Notes: generated by a model from the sequence alone, not told the origin. DNA of 64,000 bases from Lingula anatina (GCF_001039355.2 NW_019774180.1:980373-1044372); one strand, 5' to 3'; positions 46,246 through 57,175 are shown, counted from the stretch's first letter. Translations and numbers: made by a program.

Positions 46246-46315
<70 letters not shown>

Positions 46316-48110
46316 TGATATAACATAATTGCTCTTTCTAAGTTTAAAGGAAATATCTAACAGTTGAGAAAATGAACACAGATTGTGATGATAGCAATTA
46401 AAAATATATATGTATATATATATTTTTAAATTGTTTTAAATGAATGTATGAAAAAGTTTGGTATTTTTCACCAATGAAGTATCAATGTTTTTATTTTTCC
46501 AGGAGGCCAGAAGTCTGAAAACTGCGCCAATGCTTTATTATGGTCTTGGGCCTAAGAAGTGTCACATACATGTTGGCAAAAAATTTCCAATAAACAAGTA
46601 AGCTGGATCTTTAGTCAATTCAAAACACCAATACATATTAAAATGACAATCCCAATTTGCCATATTTTTATTGGACAGTGAAAGTTTACTTTTAAAGGAA
46701 TTGTTTTGTTTAAATCAAAAGTTTTCTATCCATGATTGAAACTGTAATGTCCAGTCTTTTCCCTATGTCTGCACATTCTGCAAAGCTTGTTATCTTTCCC
46801 AGTTCAGACCTTCTAAAGTGATAAAATCCCTCAAATGAAAGTACTTGGATGTCAATATTACCTTCTGAAATATACTGGAAGAAACTATGTTTTAATTATT
46901 ATTATGGGAAACATTCAGAACTGGATTACTTCAATAAAATGGTATAAAAAAGCAATCCCAAGTTTGCAGATTGGTATGAATATCGATATCACTATTTTTT
47001 TAACTAAAACATGTATTGTTAGATAAATGAGTGTTTGTGGCTTTGTACGTACTGTCTTTTATTTTTAGGTATCCAGAATTAGAACAGGTTATTTCCAGCC
47101 CAAACACTCTGCTACTTTTCCCTGGACCAAATGCTGTAGATATTAAAGATATAGAACCTAGAGATGGGAGTGTAGCATACAATCTCCTTCTCATAGACGG
47201 AACATGGACTCAGGCCAAAGGAATGTATAGACACAATGAAATATTTCAAAATTTAAGACAAGTATGTATTTCATTGGTGCCTTGTGTCTTTATTAGGTAG
47301 ACTTTGGATTTATTTCATTATTGGTTCATACTTTCCCCACCTGTCAATTAATTGGATGCTTTAGTAATAAGATATGAATTAAAGAAAAGCAATTCTTTTA
47401 AGAAAAGTTTTTTCTTTTATATATGAAAAAATCCTAACATTGACACCCCCCCCCCCCCATGATAGTCAGTTTTGACCACTCCAGTTGCATATTTTCATTT
47501 TTTTTTACAGATATAAGATTTCACAACTTGAACAACATTATTTAAGTAGTTATGCATATTTCCTTTGCAGGTTCAACTTAGTGAAACTGGAGTCAGTGAA
47601 TATGTGATACGAACACAGCCCACAGATGGAAGCCTTTCAACACTAGAAACTGCTGCCGTGACAATCTCCATATTAGAGGGAAGACCAGAAATTAAAGAGG
47701 TATTTGGTGCTGTCTCTCTCTCTCTCTCATGTAGACCTTTAGCTTTGATTACAGTTAGCATATCAATTCTTCAAAAATTTATGCCAGCATACTGAAGAAG
47801 GCAATAGAATTTGCTGACTGCAAACTAACAAAGTGTTACATTTTCACTGCCTTTGTTTTGAGAATTTTCATTGTATTAATTTATTTATTCAAGCAAAATG
47901 CTAATTTTCCTTTTTTTCTTTTTTTTGTCAAATCAATTTCAGATTTTGGTGAGACCTCTCAAAGCATTGTGTGATTTTCAACTCCAGTGTGGAGCAGCAA
48001 AACATCACAGTAAACAATATCTTATAGAAAATGGACTATATACAAAGAAACTTCCGAAAAAGTTTTATAAAAAGCAGGCCAAAAACCTAACATGTGAAGA
48101 TGATTCATGA
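45064..48110 (+). CDS. DTWD2: tRNA-uridine aminocarboxypropyltransferase 2 (DTW-domain protein)
   Basis: A complete six-exon gene: 45064-45203, 46153-46243, 46503-46597, 47069-47261, 47571-47699, 47943-48110. The coding length is 816 bp (271 aa), and all junctions are GT-AG and in phase. Family knowledge: DTWD2 transfers the 3-amino-3-carboxypropyl group of S-adenosylmethionine to uridine in the tRNA D-loop (acp3U at position 20a in human). Visible motifs: Cys cluster at the N-terminus (LCKKC, then VCWCPYLPLEPL), FQHPFE, and the diagnostic DGTWTQAKGMY (DTW family, about residues 165-175), then YVIRTQPTDGSLSTLETAAV. The start is the only in-frame ATG before the donor; a short overlapping uORF begins at 45042. 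The C-terminus is basic (KKLPKKFYKKQ). Length is close to human DTWD2 (about 298 aa). Exon 1 is also present as copy A. Confidence 0.95.
45204..46152 (+). other. DTWD2 intron 1
   Basis: The first 60 bp are duplicated in copy A. The rest is AT-rich with no repeat family or exon seen. Confidence 0.6.
46153..46243 (+). CDS. DTWD2: DTWD2 exon 2
   Basis: 91 bp. It encodes RPITVCWCPYLPLEPLNVKT and ends FQHPFE at GAG|GTAAGTG. The donor runs straight into a 64-bp TG repeat. Confidence 0.93.
46249..46312. repeat. (TG)32 at the DTWD2 exon 2 donor
   Basis: A perfect TG repeat beginning at position +6 of the 5-prime splice site, GTAAG(TG)n. Confidence 0.97.
46503..46597 (+). CDS. DTWD2: DTWD2 exon 3
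   Basis: 95 bp. It encodes EARSLKTAPMLYYGLGPKKC and HIHVGKKFPIN. Acceptor TTTTTCCAG, donor AA|GTAAGC. Confidence 0.92.
47069..47261 (+). CDS. DTWD2: DTWD2 exon 4 (DTW motif)
   Basis: 193 bp. It carries NTLLLFPGPNAVDIKDIEPR and LLLIDGTWTQAKGMYRHNE. The D-G-T-W block gives the family its name and lies in the SPOUT-like SAM-binding fold. Confidence 0.95.
47571..47699 (+). CDS. DTWD2: DTWD2 exon 5
   Basis: 129 bp, phase 0. It encodes SEYVIRTQPTDGSLSTLETA then VTISILEGRPEIKE, conserved in the family (YxIRxQPT...LSTLExAA). Confidence 0.95.
47943..48110 (+). CDS. DTWD2: DTWD2 exon 6 with stop
   Basis: 168 bp including TGA. It encodes ILVRPLKALCDFQLQCGAAK (family: LLRPLQALCSFQLQHGA) and a Lys-rich tail ending CEDDS. 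Confidence 0.95.
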   Translation: MLVRPLKALCDFQLQCGAAKHHSKQYLIENGLYTKKLPKKFYKKQAKNLTCEDDS

Positions 48111-48217
48111 CAACATTGCTCAACATTTAGTGTATTTATCCGCATTATATGTTTCTTTTTTAAGATAACTTTTAACAATTTTACTGGAAAGTAGTATAAT
48201 TTTGTGAAAGTATTGTT

Positions 48218-48955
<738 letters not shown>

Positions 48956-49500
48956 TTGTGTGTTTGTGTGTGGCATTGCATTTTGCCACCTCTTGTTCAT
49001 GTCAACAACTGGTAATCATTGTCCTTTGAAAAATTCTTTTCCATTGGTTATCTTGTGTGGCATTGCATATTACCACCTCTTGTTCAATTCAGTAACTGAT
49101 GATCATTGTCCAGTGAAAGTATTGTTTTCCTTTTTTTTCTTGTATGGTATTGCATATTACCATCTCTTGTTCATTTTTATAACTGGTATCATTGTCCAGG
49201 AAAAAAATCTTTTCCGTTGTTTTTTTTTGTGTGGTATTGCATATTACCGCTTCTTGTTCAATTCCATAACTGGTAATCATTGTCCAGTGAAAGTATTGTT
49301 TTACATTTTTTTTTCTTGTGTGGTATTGCATATTACCATCTCTTGTACGCATGTTCATTTTAATAAGTGGTATCTTGTCCAGGAAAAAAATCTTCCCCTT
49401 TTTTTTTTTTTTTTTTTGTGTGGTATTGCATATTACCACCTCTTGTTCATTTCAATAACTCGTAATCATTGTCCAGTGATTATTGTTGTAATCATTTTCC
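48956..49500. repeat. Minisatellite, about 6 copies of an 87-100 bp unit
   Basis: Units share the core TGTGTGG(C/T)ATTGCATATTACC, then CCTCTTGTTCAT and TAATCATTGTCC, ending in a variable T- or A-rich spacer. Copies begin near 48967, 49055, 49142, 49230, 49318 and 49418. Unit lengths differ mainly through the poly-T/poly-A spacer. Long frames are open on both strands across it because the unit lacks stops in some frames; I do not call a protein. Confidence 0.9.
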
Positions 49501-49540
49501 ATTCTGAACCAAGCTTGTGCTCACAATTTCAGGTAAATTT

Positions 49541-50122
49541 CTATGATAATTGATGGCGTTGGTCATTTTTTACAACAAGTTTCTTGCTTTCTGCAGATAG
49601 AACAAGCTGGATCAAGCCCTTTTCCTCAATTTGGCCGTTTTGATACAATTTTAAAATGTGTGTTTGTAGCATGGTGAGAGTTTTGTCTATCGGAGTGGTG
49701 AAAGTAGATCTGTCGATAGTGACGAGTAGGATCCATTCAACTGCCTGGATTCTCATTGATTCACGTCCCGTTATCAGCAGTCCGTCTGATAATGGTTGGA
49801 TGTCAGCTGAATATGCCTGTTTGGCAATTACCATTATAAGGAGTGATAGAGTAAAGCTAACTCCATTGCCTGCTCCATTTGGTCTATCCACTCTCGGGGT
49901 TTCCGATGGGTCTTTTCCATCTTTAGGATGAAACGGATCCTTCAAGTCCTGTAGAGAGTGTCTCTCTCTTTTTTCAGCCCATCGGAGGCCTTGTCTCTCT
50001 GCCTCGATCTGTCTCTGCTTTGTCAGACTGTGGATATTCTCGATGAGCATATGAAACTGATCCTGAGACATGTTTCTTCTGTTATTTCTTTTTCCGTGTT
50101 CACTAAGCCCAGGTCCTGGCAA
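49541..50122 (-). CDS. Unidentified 193-codon ORF, possibly retroelement Env-like
   Basis: A long minus-strand frame for DNA this AT-rich. The N-terminal half is charged (MSQDQFHMLIENIHSLTKQR, then RWAEKRERHSLQDL). A hydrophobic segment follows (VSFTLSLLIMVIAKQAYSA, about residues 88-106), then IQPLSDGLLITGRES and EWILLVTIDRS. A charged leader, a hydrophobic segment and then this kind of start recalls the N-terminus of Env-like ORFs in some Ty3/Gypsy elements. That resemblance is weak and from memory. The frame ends without the long ectodomain and transmembrane anchor such a protein needs, so it is at best a fragment. An 85-bp sequence just upstream in its orientation (50206-50300) recurs at 61985-62085. 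Confidence 0.35.
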   Translation of the reverse strand: MPGPGLSEHGKRNNRRNMSQDQFHMLIENIHSLTKQRQIEAERQGLRWAEKRERHSLQDLKDPFHPKDGKDPSETPRVDRPNGAGNGVSFTLSLLIMVIAKQAYSADIQPLSDGLLITGRESMRIQAVEWILLVTIDRSTFTTPIDKTLTMLQTHILKLYQNGQIEEKGLIQLVLSAESKKLVVKNDQRHQLS

Positions 50123-50205
50123 GCTAAGCCACTGTAAAGTTTGTGCCTTTACTTTTTAATGTTCTTGGATAACGCAATATAATTTTAGTTGGTTTGGCCA
50201 TCATA

Positions 50206-50300
50206 ATAGCAACAAGGTATATTTTAGATAGAAACATGGTGCTTTTCTGAGCCTATCACCAGACAACAAAAAGAGGAAAAGTCAGTTTTTGCGCTTTCTA
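50206..50300. repeat. Dispersed direct repeat, copy 1
   Basis: About 85-95 bp beginning AGCAACAAGGTATATTTTAG and containing CTATCACCAGACAACAAA and GAGGAAAAGTCAGTTT. It matches 61985-62085 with few differences, same orientation, 11.8 kb apart. Possibly ends of related elements. Confidence 0.7.
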
Positions 50301-51376
50301 TGGCAGTATACAGTGCTTTTTCAAAATTGAAGACAGCTGCTGTTGGTCAAAGGGGATGTCCAATTATTCGTTGCATGCATTTGCTTCAGTTATCACTGTA
50401 CAAAAAGACCTTTTATCACCTTTCAGTTACTTCCAAAATGTTATCAGAATATGAACCCTCATCTTTGATCACACCTTTTTTCTGACCTTCTTTCACCTTT
50501 CAGACTGAAAAAGGTCACCTTTTTTCAACCTTTATCTCACCAAAAGACCGCCATTCACTTTTTCATGAACTTTCATTTGCCAAAAGTTCAACCTTTTCAC
50601 CTTTTATACCACCATATCGTTTAAGTTTTGTTTACTGAAAGATTGGCATTAGCATTTTGTTTATCTTTCATTCTCTAAAAGTTTATAACCAACATTTAAC
50701 TCTTGATAAGATCATCATGTTCTATGACTTTATTCCAAAATTCAAAAGATCTACAAACAAACTAAATAGACATAGATACAACCTCTGCTTGAAGAAAAAA
50801 CTCATTTTGAAATAGCAATAACTTTAAGAAAGCTAAAATCCTGCCTGTATTTTCAAAATTACAATTGCAAAGTCAAAGTTGCAAAATTAAAAGAAGTGAT
50901 ACCCAAAATCTACCACTCTTCCTCCTATCTGAATATAAAAGAATTCTACAAAAGCATTTTTAAAAAATTGCACAGTAATGGACAGGGCACACTTTACCAC
51001 TTACATAGATATTTTATTTGTTGATGTCTTCTCCATCACATTCTCTGATTATATGCTATAATTCCAATTACCTACATACAAACTAAAATTACAATGATCA
51101 AACCACTGCCCACAAAAAATGCTGAAAATGCAATGACCAAAGAAAGCTACAATTTTGCCGTCCTTTACACGTTTGAGAAACAATGATATTTAAACTGCAA
51201 ACACTGACCTTGCATTTAAAAGTGAGTGAACACACCATGTATCTGAGGTTAACATGTAACATGTCAAAATATATGTATATCTCCTATTTGTGCTAAAACA
51301 GTTTCATTTTATTTTTTAAGAGTGCCTCTCAAACTTTTTTCACCTTTTCTTGAAACTTGTTTTGAAAATAACATGT
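50301..51376. other. Non-coding, no feature recognised
   Basis: AT-rich, with repeated CACCTTT-like words at 50410-50620 that do not form a clear tandem array. No exon seen. Confidence 0.45.
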
Positions 51377-52005
51377 CTAATTGCTTCTTCCATGATCGGG
51401 AAAAGAATTGCCCTTGATGGCAACATACTTTTGCATTGTACATTTGAATAAATAAAAACTTGTCCCATCACTTTCTATCTGAGACGTTATTGAGCACCAT
51501 GCTCTCTTAATTGTCTCACTAGCCAACAACTTTTGAAAAATGGCATTGGCAATTGCTTCTCCCTGATACAATTTCAGTAAATCCCTATTAAATATGGACC
51601 TGACCACAAGTTCTACTTGCCGAAAAAAAAGGTACACTTGATCACTCACTAAGAACAGTCCCCCTCTGTTCAACTGATCAATCCATGCTCTAGTGGGCTC
51701 CAGTGATGCACATGGGTTTGATGCGGTATTCCACAATGACATAACCTGTGCGAACGTTTTGTGTATTTTACCACTGTCTTGGGCAAACTGTCTGAGCAAG
51801 GCATAAGGCACATATACTGGCTCACATACCTCAGGGTTTCCTCTTCTTTGTCAGTCAATGAATACGTAATTTTGCAGTGTAGGATGTGACAGTTGCACTC
51901 TCTCTCTCTCTTTCAACCATGCAGTGCTGAAACACTATGCTGAGAAGTTTTTGAAATAAGAGGCGATCATCAGTACAGGAGAGCCCCAATTCTTGTGCTA
52001 AATGT
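51377..52005 (-). pseudogene. Terminal exon of unidentified spliced gene (repeated-family, frameshifted)
   Basis: An acceptor at 52006 opens a frame reading HLAQELGLSCTDDRLLFQKL, which is interrupted near 51855. Coding similarity continues in a second frame (LTDKEEETLRYVSQY) and then a third, which stays open to the stop at 51377: RAWIDQLNRGGLFLVSDQVY and FRQVELVVRSIFN. I recall blocks of the type RGGL...S/NDxxYxLF...IELVVR at the C-termini of high-copy, transposon-like genes of corals, molluscs and amphioxus, but I cannot name the family. Two apparent frameshifts (near 51850 and 51810) are either decay or sequence error. Confidence 0.45.
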
Positions 52006-52688
52006 CTGAAATCATGAAACACTTAAGGATACGCACGTAAATTATAGGAAAATACAAAATTAAAAGATTGACATGCTCACTTCTTATCCTGTCTCTTCAT
52101 CTCTTCATTTTTCTTTCTAATTTTCCAAAAAATGTCTTCTTTTCAATCCAGAAATCAATGTTTTCAGATTTCTTGCCTCTTAGAACATTCCTGACCTAGC
52201 TTCTGGCTTAGATTTTTGAAACAGCTCAACAGTTATGTACTAGCTGCTGCTTAAACTGTGCTATGTATAGTTATTTGACCCGATTCAGCAAGCTGTAGAC
52301 AAACTGTTTATTTCAAACTGTCAGTTAAGATACTTAAACATGTCCCTTGAAATGAATTTGGTCTATTGAAATTTACCATTTTATTTTAATCAAGTCCGAC
52401 TTAAATTGATGCTATCTATGAGGTTTTAAATTTTATATATTATGCAATTGTATATTATCATAAGACTTCAATCATTTGTCTGATTTCAATAATAATAATA
52501 GCAATAATAATAAATATAATATTTTCTCAGCATTATTAAAAATCATCCAGAAAATAAAAGGAATTTTGTCAAGCATGAAACTACAGATTATAACAGTGTT
52601 AAAGATCCAAATTGCATTGGTCTACCACTTACTAATTATTAAAGACATTATACTTTATTATACTGAATGACACATAAATAAAACTAAC

Positions 52689-52778
52689 CTAATACAGGTT
52701 TTTAACTGCATAACACAATGCCCATATGTGAAAATGGTCTTTTCCATCCTTGCAGTGATGTCTTCTTTTTGTCTCTTA
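52689..52778 (-). CDS. Exon of unidentified spliced gene
   Basis: 90 bp between TGTACAG and ATTAG|GTTAG. It reads QKEDITARMEKTIFTYGHCV then MQLKTCI, and its two trailing bases complete an Arg codon with the first base of the next exon (52005), giving a smooth join into HLAQELG. The incoming phase (2) does not fit the exon at 53037, so an exon may be missing between them. Confidence 0.45.
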
Positions 52779-53036
52779 CTGTACATTATCCCACACCAGG
52801 GCATAGCCTTTAACTGGTAAAATCAATTTCTATATAAATATAAAAATAAAAAATATGAAAATATATCAAATATTTTTAAATATGACATATTAACACATGC
52901 TTGCGCGTGCACGTGCAATAATGATATCTACATCTTATTTATTTCACACTAATTACACGTTAAACATATTTCATTTACTTATAATCTGGCTATTCTTTTT
53001 GTGGTTCTTTAATTGTCCTTCTATGTTATTTAGTAC

Positions 53037-53120
53037 CTTCATCTTCATCTCCATCTATTTCTTCTTCAATGTCATCCATGCTGCTCATACTCATACATGT
53101 ATTGGAATCGGTGACATATA
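53037..53120 (-). CDS. Exon of unidentified spliced gene (acidic)
   Basis: 84 bp between TTTAATAG and GAAG|GTAC. It reads TDSNTCMSMSSMDDIEEEID then GDEDE. Phase 1 in and out, matching the exon at 53289-53364. Confidence 0.45.
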
Positions 53121-53288
53121 CTATTAAAGGAAAAATGTATTTTATGCATATTATTTATTTCCTCTTTATTTCAAGAAGACAGGAACTTCTTCATACTTTA
53201 TAATAGATATCCATTATTTTGTTGGTCTTTGTAACATGATAAAGGCCAGACAACATTTCGACTATTATCAGGATCACTAAACTTTTAC

Positions 53289-53364
53289 CATTTTCATTTT
53301 CACCATTCTCAGAAGTAGACACAGACACCTCATCTGAATATAGTGCTGGATCATCATCCTCTTG
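53289..53364 (-). CDS. Exon of unidentified spliced gene (acidic)
   Basis: 76 bp between TTTCTTAG and AATG|GTAAAAG. It reads QEDDDPALYSDEVSVSTSEN then GENEN. Phase 0 in (joining the exon at 54051-54114), phase 1 out. Confidence 0.45.
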
Positions 53365-53449
53365 CTAAGAAATAAATGGTTAATTAAATTATGAAAGTTA
53401 TTAAATGATTATTAGTGGTAATTAATTGTAACTGACGCCATGCAGGGAC

Positions 53450-53690
53450 GGATACAAGACTATTTGAAAGGGGGGGGGAGGGCGGATACCAAGCCAACCG
53501 TCCCCCACACACATGGCATGGGGTTCGGGGCCTGCTGAAAGTCCACCTAAATATTTTGGTATTTTAGAGGGCGAACGGTGTCATTTGGTACGGTTTGGAA
53601 CTAATATTCAACTACTCAAAATTGTCATTTCAAAAAGGGACCATAAATTGGACCTCTCCCCCTAAATCCGCCACTGCTCATGGATATCGC
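53450..53690. mobile_element. Possible hAT-like MITE
   Basis: A GC-richer patch whose ends read CAGGGACGGATACA (left) and, inward from the right, CAGTGGCGGATTTAG. It contains G-runs near the left end and C-runs near the right end. CAG(T/G)G-CGGAT ends are common among invertebrate hAT-type MITEs in my memory. No clean 8-bp target duplication is visible. Confidence 0.4.
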
Positions 53691-54050
53691 TTATATTTAG
53701 ACATTATTTTTTAATATCATAAGTACAAAATATATCGTATTCTCTTCATAAAACATGAAGCAATTAAATTCTATGTTAAATTACGCTAACCCAAAGTCAC
53801 TGTAGCCTGTGACAGGTGTGTATTCTTCATCTTAGAGTGCATTCCCTTTTTCTGCTACATATTTCTAAAATATTTAAAAAAACGATAAAAAGTAAGTAAA
53901 AATTGGTAGTTTTTGCGTATGCAAAATGATTGAGTGAATGTTGGTATTTAATATTGCATAACATCTTTTATAAATATTTATAAATTAAAGTTAAGAAGTA
54001 AGATAAAACAGTTTCTTTTCAATGTCTTAACAACTGTAAAAAATATTTAC

Positions 54051-54114
54051 GTTTACTTCTTCCTGCCACTGTAACATTTTCATTTTTTGTGCTTGTACTA
54101 ATGTGTCACATAAC
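54051..54114 (-). CDS. Exon of unidentified spliced gene
   Basis: 64 bp between TTCTCAG and AAC|GTAAAT. It reads LCDTLVQAQKMKMLQWQEEV then N, an amphipathic coiled-coil-like segment. Phase 2 in, phase 0 out. Confidence 0.4.
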
Positions 54115-54777
54115 CTGAGAACGCTTGATTTGCTTGAGCTGAGTCCCAATTATTGAAATACCTAAAAAGCTACAAACAAACATGCAAATATGTGTTAATA
54201 ACCGTTCATCATAAATTTTATCAGTTAATTTCTAATATAAAATTATATTTTTATAATGTATTAATTTATTAATTTATTATTATAATGTATTAATATACAT
54301 ATTTAGAATATTACAAAGGAAATCAACATTTAATCAGGTGGAGATGTATATAGATTACTATAATGTGTGTGCGCCTTTTCAAAACATTTAATTTGGAAAA
54401 AAAACACTAATTTTATTTATGTGAAAACAAAAAGACAAATATTTTAAATTTTGTTGGAGGGCATTTTATATTGTTGAACATTAAATTGCAATCATCCTTT
54501 GGGAGCACCTTGATCTCCACATTTCTATGCTCATAAAAGTTTGTAAAAATTTATGGCAACTTGGGTGACGGCTATTTTTCAAAATGGCACAGGCCATTCC
54601 AACTTGGCATTTTTGCTTCTGTGTAATCGCTCTATTAAAAACATAAATAAAAGTATTTAAATAATAAAAATTAGAATAAAAATTATGTTAGTGAAAAATT
54701 ATAAAAATAAAGAAAATTTTGATGTGATAGATAGATAGATAGATAATATTTTAGAGGATTTTACATACTCTTTTTTT

Positions 54778-55324
54778 TTTGTTTATTTCTGCTGCCTTAA
54801 GTCTCCAAAAGGGCAAAAGTAAGTGGCATGGCTTTTTAAATTTTTGACATGTATTTAACCCACTCAAATTTGTTAGCATTGTCAATAGTAAATTTGTCAT
54901 CTTTTTGCTTGTCCATTTGTGTAGTTTCTTTTCTGATAATTTTATTAAACAATTTAAAAATAGATTTTCTTGCCGGCAAACTTTCCTCATATAAAATGCT
55001 GCACGGGCTATCGTAAGTGCTCTGTTGTATAGCTGCCACGTCTCTCTCTGTAAAAGAGTTCCCATCGCTGGTTACTGCCTGAAATTTGCAATGAATAATA
55101 AAACTATTAATGATGTATTTGACACAAGTGTACTGCTTGGTGGCAATATCTTAAATGGAATTAAGAATAACATCAAAACTTTTGAATTAAATACCAACAT
55201 ATATGTGTTCTTTTCCTTGATCTAGATCTGCTGGTGTGTAGGCTCCTTTTGCTCATGATGTCCCTTTTGATGATTGATGCTGTACGTTTTTATGGTAGGA
55301 TTTTAGTCGCTGTACCCTCTTTCA
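54778..55324. repeat. Direct duplication, copy 1 (ends at N)
   Basis: About 547 bp ending GCTGTACCCTCTTTCA right before the single N at 55325. It is repeated at 56067-56608 with a few percent substitutions. Same pattern as the other N-flanked repeats. Confidence 0.85.
54836..55078 (-). CDS. Exon-like frame, copy 1 (unidentified)
   Basis: 243 bp from an AAATTTCAG acceptor to an in-frame stop. It reads AVTSDGNSFTERDVAAIQQS, then EESLPARKSIFKLFNKIIRK and FTIDNANKFEWVKYMSKI. The frame is kept in copy 2 (56131-56373) despite substitutions, which favours real coding ancestry. It is either a last exon or is spliced before the stop into the exons at 54.1-53.0 kb. Confidence 0.4.
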   Translation of the reverse strand, partial: AVTSDGNSFTERDVAAIQQSTYDSPCSILYEESLPARKSIFKLFNKIIRKETTQMDKQKDDKFTIDNANKFEWVKYMSKI

Positions 55325-55325
55325 N

Positions 55326-55995
55326 TTTATTATTAAAGTTGATGGTCATTATGCTGTTAAACATTATATAATATTGCATCAAAATTTGAAAAAAAAAAAA
55401 CTATTTTGGGCACTGCTCTTATGATGACCATTTAAGAAAAACCATGTCATTTACTGTTCTCAAACTTACAGGAAAGAAACATGGGACTAAAATACAGCTT
55501 CAGTAGGAAATACAGTCTGTTTGGTAATTCTTACTGCCAGTTAAACAGTTATTTTGTGAAAATTTAATTTTTTACATATTGGCATTTTAAAGGTGTGACT
55601 TTGAAGTTCCACGGGCTTGAAGACCCATGCTAGTCACATTTTCTGAAAATCCATGATACGCATATTTTATTATTAAAAATTGACGGTCATTATGCTGTTA
55701 ACCATTATGTAATATTGCATCAGAATAGAAGAAAACACAATTTTGGGTGCTGCTGCCATGATGACCATTATGGGAAAACCATGTTACTTATGATTGCCAA
55801 ACTTTCAAAAAAGAAATACAGGACTAAAATGCAGTCTGAGTTGGAAAAGCAGTCTAAGTGACTTCTTTTTCTGGCAGTTATACATTTTCAAAGTGTAAAC
55901 TTGTCACATATTTTAATTACATTGATATTACCTGTTGAGGATAATTAAAATTTGATGTTGAATTTGCAGTTTAACATAATGTATTTTTGCATCAG
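55326..55995. repeat. Two diverged copies of a ~330-bp repeat
   Basis: TTATTATTAAAGTTGATGGTCATTATG at about 55327 and its relative at about 55666 start two similar blocks (shared words: GGTCATTATGCTGTTAA, TAATATTGCATCA, ATGATGACCATT, GAAA-ACA-GGACTAAAAT). A partial third copy begins near 55955. Family unknown. Confidence 0.65.
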
Positions 55996-56066
55996 AATTG
56001 ACAGTAGCTTATTTTGTGCATAGTTATTTCCTGTTTTTGTCTGTACATTTGACAGCTTTGCTGCCT

Positions 56067-56608
56067 TGTTTTTTTGTTTATTTCTGCTGCCTCAAGTCTC
56101 CAAAAGGGCAAAAGTAAGTGGCATGGCTTTTTAAATTTTTGACATGTATTTAACCCACTCAAATTTGTTAGCATTGTCAATAGTAAATTTGTCATCTTTT
56201 TGCTTGTCCATTTGTGTAGTTTCTTTTCTGATAATTTTATTAAATAATTTAAAAATAGATTTTCTTGCAGGCAAACTTTCCTCATATAAAATACTGCACA
56301 GGCTATTGTAATGGCTCTGTTGTATAGCTGCCACGTCTCTCTCTGTAAAAGAGTTCCCATCGCTGGTTACTGCCTGAAATTTGCAATGAATAATAAAACT
56401 ATTAATGATGTATTTGACACAAGTGTACTGCTTGGTGGCAATATCTTAAATGGAATTAAGAATAACATCAAAACTTTTGAATTAAATACCAACATATATG
56501 TGTTCTTTTCCTTGATCTAGATCTGCTGGTGTGTAGGCTCCTTTTGCTCATGATGTCCTTTTTGATGATTGATGCTGTACGTTTTTATAGTAGGATTTTA
56601 GTCGCTGT
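56067..56608. repeat. Direct duplication, copy 2
   Basis: Second copy of 54778-55324. It continues past the point where copy 1 meets the N into unique sequence (GCAGACTTATGTAATTTTTG). Confidence 0.85.
56131..56373 (-). CDS. Exon-like frame, copy 2 (unidentified)
   Basis: Same frame and length as 54836-55078 with substitutions (for example HYNSL for TYDSP). Just upstream in its orientation, 56548-56640 encodes KRVQRLKSYYKNVQHQSSKR, a basic coiled-coil-like stretch that could be an earlier exon. Confidence 0.4.
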   Translation of the reverse strand, partial: AVTSDGNSFTERDVAAIQQSHYNSLCSILYEESLPARKSIFKLFNKIIRKETTQMDKQKDDKFTIDNANKFEWVKYMSKI

Positions 56609-56826
56609 ACCCTCTTTCGCAGACTTATGTAATTTTTGCTTAAAAACCTTTTCCATGCATAAACTTTTAAATGTAATATATCTATGATTAGGTTATTTAT
56701 TACATCTCTTAGCATATTAATTGAAGAAAACACGTATATAAGAATGAACCTGCGAATTGCATATGTGGGTAGGTGAAATATTGTTCCGTTTTCGGAACAT
56801 TGGTCAGGGGTCCAAATACCATTCGC

Positions 56827-57175
56827 TTACATACCACAAGGTGCAATGGAGGACTCACAGAGATTGTCAGAATATGGATATTTCCAGGTATTAAGTGTCT
56901 CAAGGTTTTTGTGCATACTGCTATGAGGTCTTACCAGCGGTAAGGGTACCTTGAGCTTGTAAGGCCGAAAACTGAGGCAATGTGCTGGCATGTCATTTTC
57001 ATGAGCCACAGGTGGGACATTTTCTTTCTCCACTTCTCCTTGATGATTTATCACTGGGGTGTGCAGTAGAAAGCCATCTTCCACCGACTCAAAAAACTCA
57101 TGGCTACCTTCCTCGGTCATCACCTCATTCTATGACATCATACTCTGCCAGCATATCGTCCAAATCATCACCTGT
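56827..57175 (-). pseudogene. Unidentified coding remnant
   Basis: A TTTTTCACAG acceptor at about 57175 opens GDDLDDMLAEYDVIE and a stop. An overlapping second frame (57123-56827) reads FFESVEDGFLLHTPVINHQG and EVEKENVPPVAHENDMPAHC. It may be the tail of the gene to the right or part of a separate decayed element. Unidentified. Confidence 0.3.

Noticed and set aside
48960..49553. 197-codon plus-strand ORF
   Set aside because: It is produced by the minisatellite; the encoded repeat (CGIAYYHLLF-like) simply mirrors the DNA unit and there is no start context or splice support.
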